NCBI RefSeq assembly: GCF_014898055.3
Contig: NW_023604295.1
Span: 135,066,676-135,130,675 of the forward strand
Direction of reading: 5' to 3'
From: Talpa occidentalis
Taxonomy: Eukaryota > Chordata > Mammalia > Eulipotyphla > Talpidae
DNA: 64,000 bases
Each line of letters starts with the position of its first letter. Within the stretch, counting starts at the first letter, position 1. The position numbers and the translations under genes were made by a program. This document shows, one piece after another, positions 46,765 to 58,640 of this stretch. The notes under the pieces are model-generated. The model ran no database searches. It had not been told where the DNA came from and worked only from the letters and a program-made list of their open reading frames with translations.

Positions 46765-46895
46765 TAGAATATAATGAGTAGGAGGATGAGTATTGGAATA
46801 AAAATAGCAAGCTTCAAGCCCTCTGACATTTATTTAAGCTTTGCGATCTTGAACAATTTAACTTTGCTTCTCTGAGCCTCCTACAGAAAGTGAAA
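46765..46895 (+). mobile_element. MIR SINE fragment
   Basis: TTTGCGATCTTGAACAATTT, AACTTTGCTTCTCTGAGCCTC then CAGAAAGTGAAAATG match the MIR core order ('ctgtgtgaccttgggcaagtt...cttctctgagcctcagtttc'). Confidence 0.6.
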
Positions 46896-47829
46896 ATGTC
46901 TGTGTCTCCTTTGAACATTCTTCTCACTCTCTCTAATCAGGACTGAACTTGCTCTTGAGCACATATCTAGCTCCCTGGAGTTCTCAAGCACAGGCTCTTG
47001 CCTTGAACACAATCCATACACTCAACATCTGTACTTGGGACGGTTCCTCCATGGTCCTCACTACCACTTAGACACCATTCTCCTGTCTTTCTCCTAAAAC
47101 CCTCCAAATTTAAATTTCATGCCATCTACTTATTCACTGTGGTTGCTTAAATGACTTTCTCTCTGTCCTTGAAGCTTCTACTTCTGGCTCACTCTCCTTT
47201 TCTTTCATGCCAATACACATGAAAATTAGAGATTCCAATAACTGCATAGATGATTCTTCCTGTGTCCTGGCTTTAGTTTCCTGATAACTTTTATTTGCTG
47301 TCTGTCCTCTCTACATATTTCTGTAGTCGTATGTTGGCCTGTAATGCCTCATAGAGTAGCCACTATCTACATGTGAGTACTGATTTTTAAAATTTAAAAT
47401 TTTGTAACTCAAGACTACAGTCCCTCAATTGCACTAACCACTTTGCCAGAGCACAAGAAGCACAGCTAGGTCACTAATTTATTTGATGACACTGAACATT
47501 TCTATCACTGCAGAAAGTTTTATTGAATAGGTTGCCTCCTACACTGTCTGTTACCAATCCCCTCTGTAATCTCATTTTTAAATCTTTCATTCTCTGAACC
47601 TTACTTTCCATCTTTCAAGTTCATTATTTCTACTTGTCCAACTCAAAAATTTTTTGATACCCCCTGGACAAATGGTTCATAGATGGTAGCATTTTTTTTT
47701 TTTCATATAGCTTATACCTCTCATGCTCTTACCAGGTTTAAAAAGCCAGCTTAAATTTTATGATCAGATTTTATAATTCTACCCTCCTTACTTAGCTCCC
47801 TTGAGTCTCCATATTTCATATTATCCCAG
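46896..47829. other. Non-coding sequence, possible L2
   Basis: C/T-rich sequence with possible L2 similarity at 46930-47340; nothing further supported. Confidence 0.35.
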
Positions 47830-48560
47830 TTAGTTACAGAACCATTTTTGAGATTGGATAACTTCTATTGATTAGTCTTCTAGTTCATTTACATTTTCTT
47901 CTGCTTTGTCCAAACTGTTCTTAAGAATATTCATTAAAATTCTGCTAAAGTACTGTACTCTTCTATTCACAAATTTTCATTTGGTTCTTTTGTAGGTTTT
48001 TCCATTCCAATGTGGAGAATGCTAATCTGTTCATTCTTCATGTTGATATTTGCCCTCAGATCATTGTATTCATTCATAATATCTTTTTTAAACTCCTCAT
48101 CGACTAAGACCAAACCTGAGTCACCTTAGAGTCTATTTTAATGGCATGCTGCTTTTCCCTTGAGTGTGGTTAATTTTTCTGGCTTTATCCTTGTCAAGTA
48201 ATTACAACTCTGTGGTAGATAACTGTGAATGATGTCCTGTTGGGAATTTGAATTATCTCTTTTTCATTGATAGGTTGTTGGTTTTGTTTTAGATGATTGT
48301 TGAACTACTTATAGACTTTTTGGTACTTGATACAAAAAGGCTTACCTTTGGTTTTGTTGGTTTGGTTTTGCATTTTTTCAAAAACTCATTTTACAATTTC
48401 AGTTTCACTGGGACTGCCAGGCTCTTTTTATGTTCCATAGCCAGTAATGGAAATGAGGGCAATGTAGAACTCAGCTCCTGTGTTTCCCTTCTCTTAAGGA
48501 TCAGAGTACTTTGCAACACTATCCAAAGCCTGGTAGATCTTAGTCCAGTTGCCTGTTAAA
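47830..48560 (-). mobile_element. Ancient HAL1/old L1 remnant, antisense
   Basis: Wording matches the antisense HAL1/L1 ORF1 type seen at 590-1760, for example CAAATTTTCATTTGGTTCTT (47971) and CTTCATGTTGATATTTGCCC. All frames are broken except an 88-codon chance frame at 48293-48559. Confidence 0.5.
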
Positions 48561-48678
48561 TTTTGCTCAGTGTTAGAATTGTTTAGAGCAGTAGGTCAAG
48601 TCTATAATGAGTAACTACTTTCTGGAAAAAAGTAGAAAGCTGTCCCACCTTGTTGTCATTTTCAAAATGCTTTATCTT

Positions 48679-48945
48679 GGGCCTCCCTGGTGGCACAGGA
48701 GTTAAAGTCTCTGTGCTATCACAGCCACTGTGGCATGAGTTCTATCCCTGGCCAGGGAGCTAACCCACATGATGCAGCAGACCTCTCCTGTCTCTCCTCT
48801 GCTCCCCTCAGTAGTGTATTTCAGTAGATCCACCTGTTTTGCTCCCCACTCTGACTTTGGTGAATCTTCTCACCCCCCCCACACCTTTGGTCTAGACACC
48901 AGTTCTTGTATGCATAAATAAATAAAAAATAAATCTTAAAAAATA
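48679..48945 (+). mobile_element. Older-subfamily SINE, plus orientation
   Basis: Starts GGGCCTCCCTGGTGGCACAG. Older-type body, TTCTTGTATGCATAAATAAA tail. Possible duplications GCTTTATCTT (48669) and TACTTTATTTT (48947) are poor, as expected for an old insert. Confidence 0.9.
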
Positions 48946-48984
48946 AAGTACTTTATTTTCAAAGTAAGAAACATGAAAAAATGA

Positions 48985-49370
48985 GCATAGGCCATACAAC
49001 GTACTATTTAATAGGAAAGAAATCACCAATGAAACCGCTACATAGATCAAGAAAAAGAACATGTTCACTGCTGAGAAAATGTGTCCCAAACCTTGTACAC
49101 ACATTCACAACCTAAACCCCATTCCTTTTCACCAATGTAATCACTATTCTGAGGGTATGGTCATCACCACTTTTATTTTCCTTATATTTTTACTGTCTCA
49201 GTGGACATTACTAAAGACATGTAGTTTTGCCTATTTGTGAATTCTATGAATGGAATAATACATAGAGTAAATGTGCTTTTACAACAGACTTTTCTTAACA
49301 TTATGTTTAATGAGATTTATCCATGTCACAGGATATAGCTATAATTTATTCATACTTATTCATTTCTCTC
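48985..49370 (-). mobile_element. Old L1 3' end
   Basis: Antisense old-L1 3' terminus: GAACATGTTCACTGCTGAGA, AATGGAATAATACATAGAGT then ACAGACTTTTCTTAACATTATG and GAGATTTATCCATGTCAC resemble the older L1M 3' region ('...atggaatcatacagt...cttctttcgctcagcattatg...'). Confidence 0.6.
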
Positions 49371-50204
49371 TTTAACTCTCTCCAATCAGTCTTTTTCCAT
49401 ATCATTTCACTTAAATTATTCTTGTCAAGGTTGTCTATGACTTTCATCAAGGTTGGGTTGTTCTCCAGTTAAAGCATCAGACCCTCTAAACTTCCTCCCT
49501 CTTATTCATTCCCTGTACTTCCAGCTAACTTATGATGCTCGTAGACCGATTTTAAGACACAGTGTAGCCACAGCAACTGAGGCATGTGTACAGATCATTT
49601 AGTGTTGTGAGATCCATGCAATATACATGTAAATAAATGGAGTGGGCATATCTAATATAGATGTTCTGAGATCTGCAGCTGTCTCTTTTAACCCTTGGAT
49701 AGCCACATTAAAAACATTAAATATTTGGTGGTTGTTTTTGAAATGGATTTTGGGACTAGAAAGACATAAAAAGACTCACCTTTATGAAGGTTAATCAGAA
49801 AGGTAATCTCTGGTCACTGTCTCTGCAAAATTCAGTTTAGACATGAAAATAAGAAAGATTTCTGGGATATGGGCATTTTTAAACATGTTCACAATCCTGG
49901 AACTTGTTATATCTTTCATTGTACTAGAAAATTGATCATCTGGGAGAGGCATTGAGTGAAATAAAATTCTTTTTTTATTGCTAGGAAAGATGTACTTCTT
50001 TAATTTCCTTGGGTGTTTGACTATCTTTGAAGTCCTATCTTATATGCTAACACATATTTTTTGAATTATCCAAAAGGGTCCTGTTCTTATTCTCATTTTA
50101 GTTATTAGTCTGGAAATTGCCAACATTCTGGGATTTCTATGACATTTCTGTATTATAGCCAAACCCAAGAGCCAATTTACTTATTAGTAGGAGTGTGTGA
50201 AGAG
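49371..50204. other. Non-coding sequence, nothing firmly classified
   Basis: Part (49380-49520, TTATTCTTGTCAAGGTTGTC) may be an L2-type fragment. No gene is seen. Confidence 0.35.
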
Positions 50205-50330
50205 ACCATAAAGTCAGATAGTTTTATGTTAGACTTGGGATTGGTGCCCAGAATTACCACTTATGTGCAAGAACTACATTCTAAGTCTTTCAGCTATTCT
50301 TACTTCTGAAAATTAGGTAAAATCACCATT
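50205..50330 (+). mobile_element. MIR SINE fragment (weak)
   Basis: GTCAGATAGTTTTATGTTAG, GACTTGGGATTGGTG and CCCAGAATTACCACTTATGT weakly follow the MIR head order. Confidence 0.4.
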
Positions 50331-51632
50331 TTCCCCTTGAATTACCTAGGCAAATTTTCTTTTTAAGAAGGCATACTAAGTACATAAAATACCCTGATAA
50401 TCACTTAAAAATCATTCATTTGGCTATACGAGTTGAGAAGAAACTTTTCCGATTTAAGGCAATTTTGTCACATGCAATTATGTACTCCTCAGAGTATGTC
50501 AAAGTTAAAAAGAATTAGTAAGGTTTACCTTTTCCTCTGATCCTACAGAATAATATGGATATGCTTTCAAAGGCTGATAAGCCTGTGTATGTGAAAAGAT
50601 AGTGATTCCACAACATTGTGACACATGAAAAGGACCTGGGTGACTATACAGGTGTTGCACAAAATGCATTGTGATTTGTGTTTCCACCTCACTGCAGCAT
50701 TCAGTATATTAGTGTCTAGTTTTGTGAATGTATCAGAGCTTGTTCTGCAGTCACTGGGCAGCCAAAATGTTGGAATGATAGTGGATTTCCAGTTTCCATT
50801 TCACATATGCCTCTATTTTTTGCCAGCTCAGTTTTGACTCGAGGAATGGTAATCTACATCCAGCACAGGAACGTGGCTGGAATTTACTGATGCTGCCAAT
50901 GAGTAGGAAGGCAGAGATTGAACAATTTCTCAGTCCAAGAAACACTGGTGAAATAACTGTTCCTTGAGAATGAGCTGATTTTTATCAAGGGACAGAAATG
51001 ATATAAATTTCAGGATGATCAAACCTGAATAAACATAAGTAAATAGAAACTTCAGAACCCTCTGTCTTCACACCTCCCTATGCCAGCTTTGCACACTAGT
51101 GATTCTGTGTTGTACGTATGTGTATGCACATATTCACCAGGGTGTATGTGGACAAGCTTGTGTGTGCCAGAAAATATGAATAACACATGGACTTAAAGTC
51201 TGTGCTCAGAAAGATGATTGTGTACATAAAATGTGACTGATAAGATGAAATGATGAATTTTGTTTTCCCACAGATTTACAACAGGGTATTTTCTTCTGAA
51301 GAGTTTAGTAGAGTCAAAGGTCAAAAATTTATAGAAGTTAAGCATGAGAGTGACAGCTGATTATCTGCCTGAAAGCTACTTTCCACTTTGATTTTAAGTA
51401 AAATTTTAGTGACTTACCATTGATTAATAACATTTTTAAAATTTTGGAGGAATATGTTAACCTCTGTGGGTCCGCATGCCTCACTCACTCACCATTTATG
51501 TTCTAGTGCCATTCCCACTATCCGGTTGCTCACCTATACTCTGCCCTCCAGGCTTTGTTCTCCTCCTCTAATATGCATTATATTTTTTCATAGTCTAAAA
51601 CAGTTATATTTGTTAGGTAATTTGCTTTGTAG
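50331..51632. other. Non-coding sequence, nothing classified
   Basis: No gene, RNA or repeat could be supported. Confidence 0.45.
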
Positions 51633-51659
51633 ATATATATATATATATATATATATATA
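51633..51659. repeat. (TA)n microsatellite
   Basis: About 13 uninterrupted AT units ending in ATATAT. Confidence 0.9.
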
Positions 51660-51747
51660 ATCTTACTTTGCTTCATTGAAGTCACAAAAGGCAAGATTTC
51701 ATCTTTTTTAATAGCTGAGTGGTATTCCACAGTATATAGATATCACA
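51660..51747 (-). mobile_element. Short old L1 fragment
   Basis: CAAAAGGCAAGATTTCATCT, then TTTTTAATAGCTGAGTGGTATT and CCACAGTATATAGATATCAC is antisense L1 ORF2 C-terminal sequence, abruptly joined at 51748 to a different L1's 3'UTR. Confidence 0.75.
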
Positions 51748-52830
51748 GCTCCTCCCCCCTCCACTTTTTGTAGCATTGGAGGTAGCATTGGTTTACAATA
51801 CCTATGTGATTTAGAGGTACAGGACTATCTCCTTCGTGTATTGTTACCAAACCCAGCACCAAAACACACATAGTCCTCCCCCAAAGTCCATTGTACTCAC
51901 TCTCCAATTTGTGCTCTACCATTTCTCTCCCCATTTGGTATCCTCAGTTCTACAATCAGGTTTCTGAGGTTTGTTACTGATTTGACTTTAAATGATACTT
52001 TGCTTTGTTTCTCTATATTCCATATATGTGATACCATCATGTATTTGTCTTCTCCTGACTTATTTCGTTTAGCATAATCCCTCCAGTTTCACCTATGTTG
52101 TGAAAAATGGCAAGCGGATATGTATTTTTAATGGCTGAGTAGTATTCCACTGTATATATAGGGCACATCTTCTAATCCATTCATATGACTTTGGGCACTC
52201 AGGTTCCCGTAACTTGGCTATTATAAATATTGCTGCAATGAACATGTAAGTGCATATATCCATTTGAATTAGTGTTTTTGTGTTCATTGCAGAAATAACT
52301 TGGAGTGAAATTTCTGGGTCATCTGGTAGAACTATTTTTAATATCTTTGAGAAATTTCCATGCTGTTTTCCTTAAGAGCTGGTCCAGTCTACATTTCCAC
52401 CAACAATTTATGAGAGCTTCTTTCCCTCCATATCTTTGTTTCTGTTCTTTTTAATATGGGCATTTCTCACAGATGTGAGGTGGTGACTCATTTATGGTTT
52501 TGATTTGAATTATCCTCACTATAATAGGGATAATGTTCATTTATTCATGTGCCTGTTGGCCATCTGTGTGTCTTCCTTGGAAATGTGTCCATTAAAGTCC
52601 TCTGTCCATTTTCAAATTGGGTTGTTTGTTTTATTGTTGAGGTCTATGATTTCTTTATGAAATTGGATATTATGCCCTTATCAAATGTATGCTGAGGAAA
52701 TGCTGCTCCCAATTATTAGGTTTTATCTTCATTTTTGAGGTTTTATTTTCATTTAAGTTTGATATAGTCCCATTTATTTACTTTCACTTTTGTTTACAAT
52801 TCTCACTTGCAAAAATTGGTATAAATTCAC
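51748..52830 (-). mobile_element. Old 5'-truncated L1 with 3'UTR
   Basis: Antisense L1 with its 3'UTR on the left (GGTTTACAATACCTATGTGA) and the ORF2 C-terminus on the right: GCTGAGTAGTATTCCACTG (52132), GCTATTATAAATATTGCTGC, CATGTGCCTGTTGGCCATCT (52544). Frames are destroyed; a 64-codon ORF2 remnant (IAKLREPECPKSYEWIRRC) is still recognisable at 52093-52287. Confidence 0.85.
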
Positions 52831-53162
52831 CATTATTCACAGTGGCAATGTTCTCATTTCAACCATCCTTAACATCTAGGTGTGGCCCTGTGACTTTTGA
52901 TCAATAAAAGATAAATAGATTTAATCAATATAAGGCTTTGTCTTAGCATTCTCATTAGACCTTTCAAAGTCAGATGACTTATCCAGAAAATAAGAGTGTT
53001 GTGATGACACTGCCCCTCCCCTTTTTTCTCACCTGAAGTGTGGATGTTATTGAGCAGTCATCCTGAAAAAGTGCTTTAGCATCAGAAAGGAAGTCACATG
53101 CATGGAATCTAGATCCTTAGTGAGTTTGCAGAATGCTGTGCCTGTTCAGGACTGCCAGTCAA

Positions 53163-53411
53163 CTTCTGCACTTTTTTTTTAAGAAGTATTTATTTATGCA
53201 CACAAAAGCTGGGGTGCAGGCCAGAGGTGAGGAGGTGGGCTGAGAAGATTCTCCAGAGACAGAGTGGGGAACAGTGGGTGAGACCGGAGAGGTCTGTGCG
53301 CCATGTGGGTCAGCTCCATGCCGATGGAACTCATGCTGAAGTGGCTGTGGATAGCTTCGTAGTGCTGACACAACTCCTTGCACCACCAGGGAAGCCTATC
53401 TTCTGCACTTT
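53163..53411 (-). mobile_element. Older-subfamily SINE with TSDs
   Basis: Minus-orientation copy with CTTCTGCACTTT at both ends (53163-53174 and 53400-53411). Body from near 53190 (TTTATGCACACAAAAGCTGG). It is shortened and missing a central part of the body, and the head ends TGCACCACCAGGGAAGCC. Confidence 0.9.
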
Positions 53412-54643
53412 ATTTTTTAATGTGAGGCAGTAAACATAAACCACTGATATTTCTGGTTTCCTTTTTTAGCACTCAAATCTAATTCCAAGTTTTATATTTG
53501 AAATAAAGACAATGAAAAAATAGGGGGAAATTTAGGTCAGAGGGGGAGATACGGCATTTATGATCCTAATTGCATACTTTTCTCAAATGATGTTTCAAAA
53601 GCATTTGTTCTCAACAAAGTTTGATGACTGCCTAGACATTTTCACTGTAAGCTGGCACCAGTGGTGGAAGTTAGAAGAGCTATGCTTGCTCTTCTATAGA
53701 TTTGCTGTGGCAAATTGCCAAATGTGTCTTTTGTTTTATTATAAAGTTAAAAGCCTGCAATATATAATTTAAGGCTAATTAAGAAACAACTGAATACACA
53801 GGGTTTAGATATTGTTTTGAGTCTTAGATATGTTCTTGAATCATGATGCACTCTCTCCTTTGAGGAAGATTCAGTCTTAAAATGAAATTATATTTTAGAA
53901 TTTTCTTTTACTATGATCCATTCTTTTAACTCACATGAATGTGTATGGAGTTTTGCATCACAGATCTGTAAGCTCTTGTCATACATGCTACTCTGTCTTT
54001 AATGCACACATATATACATGTGTGTAAAAATCTGGCCATGTTTTAAGCATGTCAATATACATGTCTGTATATATCTGCATATATACTATGTTTATATACA
54101 TGTACACATATACATCTCCTTATATACATAGTTATACAGCTGTATATTTGTACCTCTTCAGACATTGTCTTATCAATACTCATCTAACTTAAAGGCACTT
54201 GGGTTGACTCTCAAAGTCAGCTTACTATCGTGGCATCAGTAGATAACTAAAGAAAAGGAAAGCGGCATATTTAATTCCCCTCAGTGCTTTCTATGTTTTC
54301 TCTATTCCATGGCACTTATCATGATCTGTCATGCTGCATGTTTTATGTATTTCTGCTTCTCCCGCTAGATGATAAATCCCATGGAGAGATCAAGTATTTT
54401 TCTCTTTTGTATTTTTCTCTTACTGTTACAGTCCAAACCTTGAATAGTAGCTGGGTGCTTTGTTTGCATTAACAAATATTTCTTGAATAGATTTATTCTG
54501 GTCACTGGTAAGACTTTACTATTGAAAAGTCCTTAAAGAAGTGTCATTTTAGAGTTAATTTTCAGGATATACTCGGATTACCTATTTTAGCATTGACTTC
54601 AGATAACAATTTAGAATGAGGTCTCTCCTGATTATAGATTCTT
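53412..54643. other. Non-coding sequence, nothing classified
   Basis: TA/CA-rich tracts at about 54008-54150; no gene seen. Confidence 0.4.
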
Positions 54644-55012
54644 TTGCACATCCTTTCCTTGTTCTATTTCCCAAGTCATTTGAAGGTGACTTACATGGTT
54701 AAAAGTGTAACCTTCCAAATATTTGGGGGACTAATAAAATGTAAAGGATGTCGGAAAGAATCTGTAACCAAGAAGAGGCTACCTTCTAAAATGATAGCAT
54801 CTTTGAATTTCTTAGATGAAACAATATTTCAGAGGAAAATAACAACCTTACAGTTCCAGAAACTACCCATGGAAGTTCATGGCATGCCCAATATAACAAC
54901 TTTCGGTGGAGATTCCGATCAGAGCCAGACTTTTACAGGCACAAAGGCAAACCCAAACAAATATTTGGAAACAGAAGACATTGTTTTGTTCTCATCTTTA
55001 AGAATTTTATGA
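54644..55012 (+). other. 122-codon open frame outside recognised repeats
   Basis: The longest frame not explained by an L1 or SINE. It begins MHILSLFYFPSHLKVTYMVK and its last half is polar (GGDSDQSQTFTGTKANPNKY). No upstream promoter-like or splice signal was established, and no family was recognised. A frame of this length is plausible by chance in 64 kb of AT-rich DNA, so it is listed only as a candidate. Confidence 0.25.
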
Positions 55013-55125
55013 CCTTGAGCAAACACATAACACTGAGTTATATTCATGGCTTATGCTGTTTCTTTACAGATTTCTGAGCATTATTTGCTAGATATTATCC
55101 AAGCTGAAATTAAGTGACCTTGTTG

Positions 55126-55360
55126 AGGTTTTTTTTCCCCCATTAATGACATACCATTATTTTACCTTTTTCACAATGTAGATTTTTCTCAACATAGGTG
55201 TGGTTACCATGGTTTTCCCGCCACCAAAGCACCTACAGTCCTCCACCATAGTCCACTGTGTTTCCCCACCCCCCACATGCCTCTATTTCCTCCCCTCCTG
55301 GATGCCTCAGATCTATGGCGAGCTTTCAAGATTGGGTTTTAAAGTTTGTCTTTGATCAGG
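55126..55360 (-). mobile_element. L1 3'UTR fragment
   Basis: T-run then ACCATGGTTTTCCCGCCACC, CAAAGCACCTACAGTCCTCC and ATAGTCCACTGTGTTTCCCC, the antisense wording of an old L1 3'UTR similar to 51748-51900. Confidence 0.65.
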
Positions 55361-55734
55361 AAGGAGGTTTTGACATTCTCTGAATACTATCTAAAAATGA
55401 ATGAACTAATATACTGTTGTAAAGTTTTGACTAAATTTATATAAAATAGAATACTATTCAGATCATTGGCTTGACTTTATAGATTCTTTTAGAAGCTTTT
55501 ACTATTTAACTGTACTCGTTATAATGTCTTTTGGCTATTTTCAAATAAAAAAAGTGTCAGGGAGATATTTCTGCTCTGATGAAGGACACAAACCTACCTA
55601 ATGTTTAGGGTTAAGGGCAAGATTAAAATTTCTTTTTCCAAAGAAATTTGAGTTCTTACATTTTCTAAAATCCACTAAGCTTCCTGAGGTTAAGAGCTGA
55701 TTTTATTTTTGTATACTTTGCCTTAAAGCTAAAA

Positions 55735-56105
55735 GCTGTCAATGAATATATTTTTGAACCCTTACTGACAGACAGTGCTGCATGCTAAAAATACAGATGA
55801 AGGAAGTGCTATTTGACCTGGAAACTCAGTGTATTGAGGAGGCTGGATAATTCTGCACCACGTGACAACCTTCTTACAGTGCATACAAGGGAGGCCCCGC
55901 TTTCTAGAGGGAGTGGGTTTACATACAAGTGATGTTCCATCAACGGAGGAAGAGAGAGAAGGGTACTATTTCAAGTAGTGGGAGCAGCATTAGGTAGGCC
56001 AAAAACTATTGCACAGGGGGAAGGGCGAGGGTGAGATATGGCTCAGCAGGGCTCAAGTGCAGGGCAGTGTTGGGGAGAGATGGTGACAGCTAGAGCAGCA
56101 ACTCA
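55735..56105 (-). mobile_element. Possible L2 remnant
   Basis: GGGAGCAGCATTAGGTAGGC and TGACAGACAGTGCTGCATGC resemble L2 3' wording in reverse orientation relative to the copies at 10110 and 30390. Very diverged. Confidence 0.35.
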
Positions 56106-58380
56106 AGCTTGCCCCTTTTCCTAAGGCGTTTTCAAATATCCAAAGTAGCCTGTCAGGGAGTTGACAGAAGAAGTTATTTATTAGATATGAGTTACTGGGC
56201 AGTGTTTTGCAGAGTAGCATCCTCGAACTTAAGGGATAAAGAAAAAATTGCCATCTCAGTAACTGCTGGTCACATATCTAGAAAAATCATTTCGATGTGA
56301 ATATACATTGTCATGCAGGGCAGTGAATTTTTCCAGTCAAACTGATAAACAGGAGATATATTATGTGATTTATTTTTCTTACTCTCAGCTCTCTGCTCCT
56401 CATGCACATGGATAATTCCTCGCTCTATTTCCTGTCTTTTTGTAAATAAGTGCATTTTGTCAGTTTATGTAGATACATCATCTTTAACTTTCATTTTCAT
56501 TCAAAAAGAACTCTGAATATTTCCAAATCTCTCTTAATGCCTTACCTAGCATAGTCATACTCCCTACAGACAAAATACTTCTACACATTCTAATTTAAAA
56601 TCTTGAACTTTTTAGATTCAAAATGGTCCCTGAGGAATGACCATGTGGTGTAGGCTGTAAGAACAATGCTAGGACTATTTTCTGTCTTGAATTTCCCCTG
56701 CCAGTCCCATCACAGCAGCTTGCGTTTTCCTTTCCTTCTGAACATATAGAAAATTCTTTAAAAATGTGCATTTCACTATCACCACAGTCTTCATGCCTCA
56801 TGACATTCAAGATTGACCTCAGTATAACAGCAAAGAACGGTGTGTGATTAATCATCCACTTGTTGAAGATCATAGACTCATTCCTGTCCCAGCTATTAAT
56901 ATTTTCTGTTACCAAGGCTCTTGTAGTGTTAGTCTAATGTTCAATCAAATGTAGATACACTATATATTATATATTAAGGACAAGGATTATCTTTATAGTA
57001 TTGGTTGTGAACATATTTGAAGGAACAAGGATTTTCTATATTGTTGATGTGTTGGGGTGGGTTGTAAAAACATTTTAAAATAAACCTTGATGTCATTTAA
57101 AAAATCTTACAAATTTAAAGCAATCTAGAAAACAGTATCTATGATTTTAAATTCATCATAATTCATGAAAAACTTTGATTCTGCTAAACATGTACTTTTG
57201 ATATCATGTCTGGCTAAATATCTATGCTTAGAAGTATGTCAATGCCATATCACTCATTAATCCAAATGATTCTTGATAATTGATGTGGAATACCTATAAT
57301 GGCTGTTTTGGGTCATTTCCTGAGTATTAATCAAAGAATGAGCTTAATGGCCCTCAACATTTTCACTCTTTAAGATTATTTATTCCAAAGAAGTGATCTG
57401 AAGTGAAATCATTATTGCTTAATACATTTTTGTTAGGCTGGGATATTTTATTGGGATATTTTATTTTCTGAGCACTGAAAATCATAATTTTTAAAGAAAT
57501 CTTGTCTTCTTGGTGTTATAGGCGAAATATACTGTAAAAAGATTTGATTTAGTCTTGTTCTGGGACATTCTTTCATGTGTTGCTTCTATGAAAGAAATGA
57601 CAGGATTGCTTGGTGTTGTAGACTAGAACCACTTAACTGCTTTATTCTGTAGAGACTTTTGTACAGTAACACAATTAAAGGGTTAGTTTCAATAACAGCG
57701 CTGCTCATGAGAATCATACTGTTATTATTTTATTGTGGTCATAAAATTCCTTTTATGTGAATTTAGGTGAATTTCTCATTTAGCTTCTCTTGAAAATTTC
57801 TAAAAACTAACTATGCTGAGTTTGAAACTTGAATCAAGTTATCCTGAGCTTTAAAGGTATAGCAAAAATCATCCCACACTGGGAAATACAGAATAACATG
57901 TCTTTTTGTCTTGGTAGATCATAATTAACTTTTATTGCTTAAATTCAAAAGCAAATATAAAGAGAAAACAATTTGAAAGTATCACCAATTTACAATATAG
58001 GTGCTATCCTAGGAATTGAACTTGATTTTACGTTTGGTTCTTTTTGCTCTGACCATAACAATACATTATGTTACTACCAATAATTATTACTGGGCCAGGC
58101 ACTGTTAAGGAGCATGATATACTGCGATACAATGTGACTGCAGACTTCAGGGCACAGTCCCTGCAGTGGTAAAGGCACCCATAAGACTGTCTTCCCTTCA
58201 GATGCCAGCCCTGAGTCCAGGGTCCAAGACCACCTGCCCTCTGACCAACTGGCTGTAGGCTCAAGGGTTCCCACAGCTTCCTCAGGTTTCATGATTCACT
58301 GAAATTAATCACAGACTGAGGATATTTTTGTTAAATTTTCAGGAATGGGGAAATACACATATGCAATGTTTCTCTTTAGT
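56106..58380. other. Non-coding sequence, nothing classified
   Basis: No gene is seen. A 101-106-codon frame on the minus strand (56595-56915) has no recognisable features. A short direct repeat TGGGATATTTTAT occurs at about 57440-57466. Confidence 0.4.
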
Positions 58381-58640
58381 TCATTATGCTCAGCGAAATA
58401 AGTCAGAAGGAAACAGATAGATGGTTTCACTTATATGTGGAATATAGAGAAACTGAAGAAAGGGTCAGGAAAAAGACAAAACTTGCAAACTAACCATATC
58501 TCTGTGGCACACAGCAGGGAAGAGGGGAGAGAAAAGCACAAGGGACAGTGGTGATGGATCATGGGTGCCATGGTGGTAGGAGAATATGGGGACTATGCCA
58601 GAGGGGAGAAATCAAATACAGTAAAAAAAAAAAATTAATG
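58381..58640 (+). mobile_element. 5'-truncated L1 3' end, plus strand
   Basis: TCATTATGCTCAGCGAAATA, AGTCAGAAGGAAACAGATAG, then GGTTTCACTTATATGTGGAA is the end of L1 ORF2, followed by a 3'UTR (GGTGCCATGGTGGTAGGAG) and an A-run (58623-58634). No target-site duplication was seen. Confidence 0.85.
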
